Shown here one piece after another: positions 37,808 to 49,500 of a stretch of DNA of 64,000 nt. The stretch spans positions 2,962,001 to 3,026,000 of the forward strand of contig JAULJL010000025.1 in the NCBI GenBank assembly GCA_030761205.1, in the 5' to 3' direction. Each line of letters starts with the position of its first letter. The stretch's first letter is position 1. Origin of the DNA: Fremontodendron californicum (taxonomy: Eukaryota > Streptophyta > Magnoliopsida > Malvales > Malvaceae). The position numbers were made by a program, and so were the translations under genes. Under the pieces are notes generated by a model. It was not told the DNA's origin, searched no databases, and was given only the letters and a program-made list of their open reading frames with translations.

Positions 37808-40800
37808 CCCTGAGAGCCAACTTATCCACCCCTCAACTCAAAGCAATTTAATTAAATTGAATCTAAATGTGATTATACAGTAGAATAGCAGCTGATGAGA
37901 TTGATTTGTCACACATTTTGGGAAATATTCCAATTTCTGGAGTGATTCCAAACTCTCAATCTTTGGCAAATGGCAATACCCTCGTGGATCTGCATGAACA
38001 TGGAAACAATTTATGATTTTCATAAACTTTGAGAATTAGAATATAGAATAAAAGATTAAAACTTATTTTTCAATTATATATATATATATGTCATACATCA
38101 TTCATTCAAGTTTTACTTATTAATTGAGTTACAGATTACAGAAAGTTGATGCCTCCCCCTTGTACTCGTATTAGATTTAACAGTGCTTCAAACACCAGAA
38201 GAATTCATAGTAGGAATTCTCTAAAATAGTAAAATGGCGTCCTTAATGGGTTGGGTTCATTTAAACATAGAAAATTTTTGTATATTTGTCGTATTTTATA
38301 TATATTTTTTTTTTCAGTTGTGTAAATATAAATACAACATAAATTATTATATCAAAATTTTAAAAACGAATATTGTATGTATATTAAACATATCGTGTTT
38401 TTATATTGTTTCTAAAATTATCAAATTTAGTTTCATCATCAAATAATATTAATGAACTTCTTCACTTTTAATTGAAATCGTTTCTCATTTTGTATAATCC
38501 AATTGAAATCTAAAAAGAATCTCCATATGTTTAAAAAAAAAAAATTGATATTACTAAAATTTCCTTTTGTAAGTCTTATAAACTCATTAGTTGATTCTCT
38601 TATATTTCCCACAAATTAAGAAGAAAAAAATTTCTTTTGGTAATCCTAAAGAATAATATGTGATGTTTTGGTTACAACTTGTTTCTTTTCTCTTTGTTCT
38701 TTAAAGAGAACAATTTGTTTCACATGTTTCTTTTGTTCCAAGGTGTTCTTTTCCCAACAATTGACTCTTAGATATTTTTTTTTTGATAATTGGGTATGAT
38801 TGAAAGATTGAAAATGTACAAAGATATGGAAATTGACTCTTAGATATTGGTACACCCACAAATGGGTAAAAAAAAATCAAATTAAAAACAGAAATACGTG
38901 TAGATTTTTGTAAATTTTTAAGTTGATTAATTCTTTACATAAAACATTAATAAAATATAATGACAGTTTCTTTAAGAGAATTAATGAGCTTTTTTGAATA
39001 TTTTTGAGGTCTGGAAAAATTATTAAGAATTTTATCGAAATATTGGAAAATCTAAAAAAACTTTTCAATATATAAATAATGAAATTTAATTAAATCAAGT
39101 GTAAAAAGTCATTTTAATTAAGATAATTTTTTTAATAACATGAAGCTAATTAGGTATCGTCCGACGTTGCGGGTGTGCTAACACCCTTCCCACATGTAAT
39201 CGATTCCTAAATATTATTATGTTTGTATAGATAAGAACCTATCATTTTTAAAGAATCTTATTAGTTAGGCTTAGAATTTTTTAATTTTAAGGAGATAGAT
39301 TTCATAACTGATCAATTATACTTAAAAAAAGAAAAAGAAAAAGAAATTGATGACGACTCTTCTTTATCTCTAGTGATTGAGTTCTCAAACTTAAAATTAA
39401 TTGAATGATTTTATTATTATTATTATTATTATTATTTAGCCACTTCAAAGAATGGGATGGCTTTTGGATAAGAATCCTCATCCTACCTTACTATATATCT
39501 ACATAATTTTTACATGAAAATCACTAGATACTGTCTGCCACCATCCATTAATTGGGAATTAGGTAGACCCAAATATTATACCAAAATAAGTATATATTAA
39601 TTCACCAAACAACTTTATATATATGTCATTTGTCACGGGGTGACAGTACCCCCATGCATTGGGTTTTCTTTTAATTTAGTATTAATTCAAGTTACATGAT
39701 TAAAAGGAGAATTATAGTTTTTTTAATATTATTTCTCTACAAAATTAAGGTATCATCAAATTGCAAAAAAAATATATATATATCATTAGGAGGAGATAAT
39801 TATGGGAGTATCTCTGAATCAACCAATAAAGTCAACCCTGCGAGATATTGGATAAAAGAATCAGGTATTTATTGTCACATATAAATATATAATTTTTTAT
39901 TTTTTATAATTAAAAATTTAGCCTTCTATCAACAAATCAAAATATTAAAAAAAAATGTAAATAAAGACTGACTACAAGAAATGTAACAATGTCCCCTTTT
40001 TTTTTTTTTTAAGTTTTATTCGTTCCTACTTAATTATTAATTTAATAGGTGTGTAAAAAGATTGCATATGATAAACTTCGAAGATACGATAAAACTCAGT
40101 AATTGGTTGTATTTTGCATCGATAAAATCAATCCATTGAATGTGGCATATTACAAGACTATCGGATTTTCTACAAAGAATTTATGCAACAAAACATTATA
40201 GAAGAAATCCAAAATTTATTTAAAGAATGAGGGAGAGTTCAAAGTAAGTTGTTTTCTATATTTTCAGAAAACCAGATGAATTTTTATTAATTATGTAAAC
40301 AAATTATCTGATTTAAACAATAATAATTATCCATACATAGCAATAATTAATCTTCGATTTAATTAAAAATTTAAACTTGAAATAAAATAATAATTTATTA
40401 TTATTAATTAATTGCACTGCACTGCACTGTACGTACAATATGTCCAAGTGCCATGTGTCAAGTATTATTACATAATAATATATATCAATTATTTAATTAA
40501 TTCAAAACCAACCAAAGCTTAACCAAACTCATGTCTCAATCTTACACTTAGCCTTTGTTAATCCAATTACATAGGATTAGACTTAATCATGAGTCGGGCC
40601 TGGATCAATCTGAAAGATCATTTTACTGTTCAAAAAATATTAAAAAAATATTTTTATTTTTATTTTTATATCAATATTAATATATATTTTATAATTAAAT
40701 TTAAATAAAAAATATTTTTATTTAATAAATAATAAATCGGATCAGGCCGAACCGACTCGAATTAATAAAATTTTTATTCAAATTCAATTCAATCCAATTC

Positions 40801-43139
40801 GAATCGAACCTTTCAAATCAAATGAATTGCTCGATCTTTAAACAGATCTACGTAGAACTTTCACTTCTCTTTATTTAAAAGACTTTCTCTCCTTTACTCT
40901 TTCCAATATGAAATTGGTTTCCATATTAATTAATCCACTATCCTTGACTCTAGCTACTACTACTTTGGGTGATCCAAAAGTCATTGAACATTTTGAAACT
41001 TTTATTTTATTTTTTTATGATTATTTTAAGTTTTAACATACTAATCAGGATTTTATTATCTCTAAAAGAGGTGATTTAAGTCATTAAGTGGTTGACCAAG
41101 TAGTTAAAATCATGGCTGATTTGTTTCATCTAATTTAACCTAACTCCTCTAAAGCATATTCTCTGCATATATATATATTTGACAAGGCATATTCCTTAAT
41201 AACTTAAACCCATAACATTAATTTTTGTGATACCAATCTTTGTTTACTTGAAGAGATGGACATCTCCACAATACTAGGCTGTCCTTGTCAAAGATTTCCT
41301 TTCACTTTTGTTGCATGTGAAATTTAATTATTCGTTTTTTTTTATATACTAACGATAAATTTTTTTAGATTAAAAAGTTATCACATGTTCAATTTTTTTA
41401 ACATATTATAAGAGATATGCATTATTTTATTAATTTCGTTTATGAAATCTACAAATTTCATTAAAAATAATTTTTTGAAATTTAATTTATACCTCTTGTG
41501 ACTAGTCTAAGGTTGTTGATTCAATATTATTAGTTGACTTGATTTTTCTTTTTCATTTTTTTTTTTTGGAAAAAAAAAAGGGAAGGAAGGAAGGGAGGGG
41601 ACAAAAATAGAGGTTTGAATTTTCGAGTTTAGCTATTAAAAGGGGATACAATTTTCAAAGTAATTTTGAATTGTTAAATTTCTTTTCTAAGATTTTTATT
41701 TTACAAAGTAACTATCGTAATTTTGGGATATACAAATATAATGATTTGAATCTAAACATGCTTAGATTTCATTTTTTTTTAAAAGTGAATATATAAATCA
41801 ACTAAATTAAATCCGGATTTTTGTTTCAAGAATTTCATTAGTAATAAATGATAATTGGCAGCTGCTTTGTTACCAAACTAATTAAAAAGAAGGATACTAT
41901 ACTTAATGGATGCTGCAGCAGCTGTGTCTCCACTTATGAAAGAATTGATGTCAAAGTAGATGCTTTTGTCCCAAATTCCAAACTAATATATGGGTTTTAC
42001 TATCGTTAAGTTTAATTAATATATTATTTATAAAAAAAAATATTGTATTAAAAGTAATTTTTGATAATTTTATTTATTATTTTTAATATATTAAATAAAT
42101 ATATTATTATATATAATAATTTTAAAATATACTTTCAGGATACTTGTTAACAAAATCCGTAATATTTATCTCACTTAAAAAGAGTCAAAAGCAACAAAAC
42201 AATGGGTCAGACAGATATTAATTAGCATATTTCATGTAACCAAATCTTAGTTAATTTTTTCTCAACCTGCATGCATTGGGTAAATTACAAAACTTACCTC
42301 AGTTTAAGAAATTCTGCAACAAACTTGGACCAAATCTATAAGAATTACAAACCTAAGGCCATCCTAAATTATTTTCCATTCGCATAGCCAATGTAATCAT
42401 TGGTCATTTTCCCTGTATTTTTAACCCAATATCAGAGGAAAAATAATACACTAATAGTAGTAAACAAACGTTGAGATAAACTTGAAAAAATTGAGATTGT
42501 ATTACTTAAAAGTAAATTTTTATGAGTTGAGTCAACTGAGCTCGAATAAAAAATAATTTTGTTTACCTATATTAAAATATTAATTTTATATTTTTATTTA
42601 AATAATAATCAAAGTAGAACTCATTTGGATTACTAAAAATTAATTTCAAACCCAATTCAATTTAAATTCAATCTATCGAGTAATCCATAGACAAATCTAA
42701 AAGCCGGGATTGGCCAACTTTAAGCATGAACAGCATCTCCACACCAATCAAATCATATTATGAGGCTCATTTTGGATTTTTGTGGGTAATTTATTTATTT
42801 TATTGATACCAAAACCATCTATATCTAAGATTTTGAAAATAAAATCATTAGTGGCAATGGCTATTCCATATCAGGAAACAATATTTTCTTTCCACTTGTA
42901 TCAAAAGGTTACCAAGATTGTAGACAATGGATGGGATTTGCTTTTCAGAGTTTACAAGAAATTTTCTAAAAAAAATATCATAAAAAACAGGGGTTTATGG
43001 AAATTCACAGAAGTCAAATTTCATTTTCAAGATTTTCAAAATTTTCAAGATATTGAACATGTAAAACTTGTGGTAAATGTAAGGATAAAATGGGAAAACA
43101 AAGTGGAAATGAAATTTTCAAACCTGCTGCCTAACCTCT

Positions 43140-43564
43140 CTATATATATAATCAAAGATCAATGCTATGCACAAAATCCTAGTACTACTTTGTTTCTATT
43201 TTCTTTGTATTTTACTCAAATTTCTATTCTTTGCCTCAAAATCAAAATTTTCTTTCTCTTTACTTCTGCAAAACTGAATATTCCCTTCAAAAATCTTTGT
43301 TTGTATTTGTACTTCAGTTGTGAAACTCCTATTTCGGAGAGATATATACACATTTAGTTGGAGAGAATTCTAAAGAGAAAGAAAGGGTTGATTCTTATTT
43401 CATTTTTTTGTCATTTCTTGTTGGAGAGCAATCTCCAGAGAGAGAGAGAAAAAAAGAACGTAACGAAAGAAAAACTTTTTAATCTTTTGACAAAGGGGAG
43501 AAGAACCCTGAAACCAAAAAGAAAAATATTCTCTTGGTTGTTTAGGGGTTTTAAAAAAGTGGGT
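43140..43564 (+). promoter_or_regulatory. ITPK3 core promoter and GA-rich leader
   Basis: TATATATATAATC at about 43141-43153 could be the TATA box. The following ~380 nt leader is rich in GAGAGA/CTCT runs (for example 43437-43452). The open frame that runs through the leader in frame with the coding sequence begins at a TTG, not ATG, so I keep the ATG at 43565. Confidence 0.5.
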
Positions 43565-46500
43565 ATGAGATTAAACGGGGAAATCTATGGTGGAGAAGAT
43601 GGGGAGGAAGAGGAGCAAAAGCTGGTTGTTGGGTATGCTTTGACATTGAAAAAGAAAAAGAGTTTCTTGCAACCCAAGTTCGAGCTCTTGGCTCGGTATA
43701 TTACTCACTACTCAAATATCCACTATACTTTTCATTTTTATATCTCTGAATTTGTTTTTTTATATCTATATAGATCTAAATAATGTCTTTATTGTTTCTT
43801 GTTTTAGTTTTTTAGTTGTATGGTCTTGCTAGTATTGCATTTGGGTTTAGTCATTTCAATAGTGTGTGTATGTATATTCGTTTGTATGAACATGTATGTC
43901 ATAGATTATAGATTCAATGCGTTTTGAGTTGGGTTGTAATTGACCTTTCCTTTTATCTGTGATGCTTCAAAATATCAGATTTTGTGGTGGCAGGGGATAT
44001 GGCATAGGTTGGTAGTGCTAAAATTATGTGTGTTCAAAGATGATCCATGCAAATCAAGTTTTGCAACTTTTTTTGCTTGAACCTAACATGTCAATTTCAC
44101 TTGGGGCGGATCAAGGATCTTGGCACTTATGTTGCTCCGACTCTTCATTTTTCTTGAAGTATCCGTGTCCAGCACACAGTCGTATATGGGTTTGGGGATA
44201 TGACCCTCCAAATATATGGAAAAACTTTAAAAAAAATTGAATATACCCGTGTCGGACACATATCCGTATCCGACATTTACACCCGAATCCGAGTAACATA
44301 GCTTGCCACATTGTCTTGATTTTTCTAGAGTGGAATATTCCACCACATATACCACTTGGATTAGTTGTTAGGAAGAAACATAAAGTCAATCTTTGTTGCT
44401 TTTTCTGTAGTTAAAATATCAAATTAGACCAAAATTTTATTCCTTTCTTTACGAGGAATATTTATTTATCCAATTGTCCTTCAGTTTTCTGTCAATTATT
44501 GCATTGCACTTTCTCTCGTTAACCCATGTTAAATGCTGTCAAGCATCCGATGGTTCCTTTATTCATTTTACTATACTGGAACTTTCTGCTTTCTTTATTT
44601 CTTTTTATCAGATACTGTTCATCTAAATAAACTATGATATATATATTTGTAGAGCATGCTATGGGATGTTTTTCTCAGATACTTAGTTTATGAAATATGT
44701 TTGTCACTTCAAGTGTGGTGGATTCGCAGAACTGATTTTCACATTTTTTATATTCCATAAATTTTTTTATTCATGGTGGCAGTTTTCCTTTCATGTTCAA
44801 ATACAATAGGCCAAATTTTGCTCTAAAGGGCATCTATATATGCCTGATATATATCCATAAAACATTCTAAAGGATTCAAATTTGTTAATTCTGAATTTAG
44901 TTTAATAATTATTAGAAGGGCTTCTTTGGCCTTTAATTATAATCTCTCATGGAGGCATGTGATTTAACAAATTGCCATTGTGTTGAAACAAACAAAAGAG
45001 AAATTATTGGATGTTTCTCTTGGGTGCATTATGAGTTGAGAAAGGAAGTTTTAGAGTTCTAAAAGTTTCCAAGAGCTTCAGACGTTCAAGAATGATCATT
45101 AGAATATCTTTATGCTTGGTGCAGCAACAAGGGGATATTTTTTGTTGCCATTGATGTAAACAGGCCACTATCAGATCAAGGTCCTTTTGACATTATTTTA
45201 CACAAGGTTAGTATGACTTCTTCTCTTAGACTCCTTTATATTATCCCTATGAAAATGGTTGAAGGAGTTGTGTAGGTTGTCCTTTTTGCAATGATTTTGA
45301 ATTTGTAGGCAGATTATAGGTTTAACATTCTTAGTTTTCTTTTTCCTCTGTATGTATTGCAAATATATTCTCAACTCTCAAGTAAATGACTGATGGCCCT
45401 TATGCTCCTTCCAGTTGTCGGGAAAAGAGTGGTGCGAGGTTATTGAGGTTTGTCTTGCCAAGCTCATCCCTACATTTATTCATTTTACTTTACATAAGGA
45501 ATTGAATATATGGTGCTGCATTTTCTTGAGTTACAACTCTTGCTGTGAATTGATGCCATACATTCCCTGCTTGAAGATTAAATATGGACTGGCTGTGATT
45601 GGTTGAACAACAAATCTCCTTAATGTCAAAACTTATTTTTCTGACATAATGTGCAGAATTCTTGCTCTCCTCATCATGAATCTTGATCAGATATGAAATC
45701 GGTATCTCAAAGATTGGAACAAAGTGAGAATTTTTCTTTTATGATTACTCTAGATGACCTGTGTAGGGCTGCCTGTCTTGGTTGAAAAAAAAGGGGTTTC
45801 TGTTTCTTTTTGCAAAATCTCATGAGCATCACTGATGTGGTTGTAGAACATTTATTTGGCTTAATTATAACTACTTGTAGACACTCGTTCTTGGTCAATA
45901 ACATTTTATGCAGGAACAAATCTTATATGCAGCGGGCTTTAGTAATAGTCTCCCTGTCAGCAGCGCTCTTGGCACGTCGCTTGGCACGTCACTTGGCACG
46001 TCTCTTGGCACGTCGCTTGGCACGTCGCTTGGCACGTCTCTTGGCACGTCGCTTGGCACGTCTCTTGGCACGTCTCTTGGCACGTCTCTTGGCACGTCTC
46101 TTGGCACGTCGCTTGGCACGTCGCTTGGCACGTCGCTTGGCACGTCGCTTGGCACGTCGCTTCTTGGTAGCAGGACTTCCTGCAGTAATACACAACTACA
46201 TGAAGACTGTGGAGCTAACCCGGGAAGGTTGGCAGGATTCTTGAGTTTGCTCCACTCTTGGGATGTCTTGGAGAGCATGGCTTGGAGGCTCAGATATGGA
46301 GATTGTTAAGAAGTTCGCTTCTTAACCTTTCCCTGGAACACAAGTGCTTCCCTATCCCGCTGAACAGACAGTGCATTCTCAAGCGTGCTGTCAGTAGCCT
46401 TCATTCACTACATGTGACTGAAACACTTCTCTTAATGTAACCTCCCATAACTGACATTTCTCCCACTATCATATATAACCTCTCCACCACCCATGATTGA

Positions 46501-49500
46501 GAGGAAGTTTATATAAAATAACTTCCCACTCTGTTAATAATTTCTCCTGATAACCTCTTTGAAGAGGCTATAAATAGAAGCTCAAATGCTTCATTTAGGA
46601 TCTTTTGGCCATTTGACAAACTTTCTGACGTTAAGAATTCTCTGCAACATTTTCTCTGCAATTTCTACAACCACCATACTTTCCACCATCCTCAGCCACC
46701 TACAGCCTTCATCACCACCACCTGCCACCGCACTTGTTCTCCAGGGTCTGCTCCAATCTTCCTCTCCGCCATCTCTCTACGACTTCTCGTTTTACTGATT
46801 TGCAACGTTTCCTCAACCGATCAAAAACACCCTCTACATTTTGGCGACTCCGCTGGGGAGGAGCGATTGCAGTTAGTAAAACTTTTCTGACTTTATTTCA
46901 CCGGAAAAAATGGAAGATTCTGCCGAAGATCAAAGCGTAACAGTTCCATCTTACATCCAAGATCTGATGAAGATGATGAAGGCTAACGAGGAAAGAATGC
47001 AAATGTTAGAAGAAAATAATAGAAAGATGATGGAATCTATCTCTCAATTTACCCCTTCCTCCAATGTTACTACCACCCAGGTCCAACTTGTGAACAACAG
47101 AAATGGGAACATCGCTGGTGGAAATACCCTTGCCACAAACGGCAATGGAGAGAACACATCTGACGCTTCCAACCCTGTGCCTACTGGAACCCTCGACATG
47201 ATCAACACGCTACTTGCTGGTACTTCCACTGTGGTTGTTCCTCCAACCAATACTCAAGACTTGGTTACTAGGGAAGAGCTTCAGAGGTTACTTGAGGAGA
47301 AGAATAAAATTTTGAATTTTTCTGAGTTTGACCTCAAATTGCCATATCCTGCCCGCATAGCTGCTAAACCATACCCTGCAGACTACATTAGTCCCAAGTT
47401 CAAACAGTTCAATGGCAAGACGGGCGATGCTCGTGAACATGTGATGAAATTTGTGGAAACTCTTGGAGTAGCTGGTTTGGATGATGATCTGAAGTTGAAA
47501 GAGTTTTCTAAGTCTCTCACCGAAAAAGCCTACACTTGGTATGCCAACCTTATTCCTAGCTCTGTGGAGTCTTGGAATCAGATGTGTATGATATTTGGTG
47601 AGAAATTTTTCTCCACTCAAGAGAAGGTCAGTCTTGTTGACTTAGGTAGAGAATATCAAAGGCCAAAGGAAAATGTCATGGATTACATCCAACGTTTTAG
47701 GGAGAAAGTATTAGACGTACAAGAAGATCATGATGAGAATGAATTGGTTAAGGTGTGCATCCAAGGAATGTTTGACGAATTTCAACTTTATTTACAAAAT
47801 TTGTCATTGCCTTCTTTTTCTACTTTAGTGGAGGCTGCAAGGAGAACCAACAACACTATCATGGGAAATAAGAAAAGAACCAATCAATTTAACCAGAGAG
47901 AAGGTGTTTTCTTTGCTTCACATGAGGAGAAATCATACAAGAATCCCAGACTTAACTATGATGAGAGAGTCTCTCCAACGTCATTTCCATGCTCTATGGA
48001 AAAAGTTCTTGAACTCTTGAATAAATGGGTGAATGAAGGCAGTGTACGTCTACCTAATGTTGAGTGTCAACCTACCAATGAAGAAAAAGCAAGTAATATG
48101 TATTGTCATCTTCATAGAACTGTTGGACATCCCACCAAGGAATGCAATACGCTAAGAAAAATTTACCATGGAAAAATGAAGAACAACTAAATGCTAATTA
48201 AAAGGTGTGTATTCAAATTTAGTGAAGCATATTTCATTTGTATTGTTCATATGTATTTGAAAGCAATTCTCTATTGATATTTAATTATATCTTTGCAAGT
48301 TTGAATTGTTACTATGCTTTACACACATGTGATATGTGACTAATTCAATTAATTATTCTCCATAACACTGACTAGAGAACCTATCATAAGTTCTCTTAAG
48401 GGAGAAGTCGACCGTTGTGGTCTCATGCGCCACTTCCGTCACTCTCTCATTCACAAGTGCTTTCAAAGGAGAAGTCGGCCGTTGTGGTCCAATGCGCCAC
48501 TTCCGTCACTCTCCCATTCACAAGTGCTTTCAATGGAGAAGTCGGCCGTTGTGGTCTCATGCGTCACTTCCGTCACTCTCCCATATACAAGCGCTTCCAA
48601 TGGAGAAGTCGGCCGATGTGGTCTCATGCGCCACTTCCGTCACTCTCCCATATACAAGCGCTTCCAATGGAGAAGTCGGCCGTTGTGGTCTCATGCGCCA
48701 CTTCCGTCACTCTCCCATATACAAGCGCTCCCAATGGAGAAGTCGGCCGTTGTGGTCTCATGCACCGCTTCCGTTACTCTACCATATACAAGTTCTCTTA
48801 ATAGAGATGTTGACCGTTGTGGTCACATGCGCCACTTCCGTCACTCTCCCATTCACAGGTTCTCCAAATAGAGAAGTCGACCGTTGTGGTCTCATGCGCC
48901 ACTTCCGTCACTCTCCCATACACAAGTTCTCCTAGTGGAGAAGTCAGCTGATGTGGTCTCATGTACCACTTCTATTGCTCCCATTGAAATACAAATGCAG
49001 ATGGAAAATACAGAACAAGCACACTACGTAACTCACTGGCGAAGCTCTACCCTCCATGCTCTCTAGCGACACAGTGCAATATCCATGTCACGTAGTGTGC
49101 AGCAGAAATAGTCCGAAATATTTGGCTTGTGTAAAATCACAGTCTTTATCATGAGATCTTGCAAAACAACACCAAAAAAGCCAAGTAAGTATTCTTATTC
49201 AAATAGCATAAAAATATATATATATATATATATTATTTATTGCTTTTAATAAAGTATGCTTGATTTTTAAAAAAAAAAAAAAAAAAAAAAAATTAAAAAT
49301 TAAAAAAAAAAAAAAAAAAAAAATCCTGCAGGCCCCAGCCTGCAGGGCCCGGCCTGCAGGGCCCAGCCTGCAGGGCCCAGCCTGCAGGGCCCGCCTGCAG
49401 GGATACTCTCCCCTGCAGGTCCCGCCTGCAGGCCCCAGCCTGCAGGGCCCGCCTGCAGGCCCCAGCCTGCAGGGCCCGCCTGCAGGGCCCAGCCTGCAGG

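Larger units (their letters stand above)
34968..43139. other. Gene-free AT-rich region of 8 kb
   Basis: No gene is supported. Contents: leader/promoter of the minus-strand gene (34968 to about 35290); an AT-rich TIR-like element 35291-35645; ACACGA-rich decayed repeat 35975-36190; the second (TA)n-flanked TIR element 36687-37069; a short direct repeat TTTGTTGGATGCCATATAAT at 37349 and 37406; a long TA tract 37765-37805; a retroelement-like scrap GACGTTGCGGGTGTGCTAAC near 39162; 40580-40850 GTCGGGCCTGGATC...GGATCAGGCCGAACC inverted remnant; otherwise featureless AT-rich DNA. Open frames here are short and show no domain. Confidence 0.6.

Noticed and set aside
38640..38880. Possible small gene on the minus strand
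   Set aside because: Only a 71-codon Lys-rich frame with a short direct repeat (AATTGACTCTTAGATATT twice); no support.
42782..43357. 191-codon open frame upstream of ITPK3
   Set aside because: Begins at a non-ATG codon, is AT-driven Lys/Phe/Ile-rich, overlaps the ITPK3 promoter and leader, and shows no family resemblance.
43358..43564. N-terminal extension of ITPK3 by 69 residues
   Set aside because: In frame, but begins at TTG; the first ATG is 43565, where homology (MRLNGE) also begins.
45957..46278. Long open frames on both strands giving Arg/Lys-Ala-rich, Asp-Val-Pro-rich or Thr-Cys-Gln-rich repeats (also 50326-50697)
   Set aside because: They are translations of the 12-bp tandem repeat in the LTRs; any frame without a stop in the unit stays open. 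No start context or homology.
48415..48935. Three overlapping open frames of 128-172 codons
   Set aside because: Products of the 67-bp minisatellite read in three phases; low-complexity and mutually out of frame.
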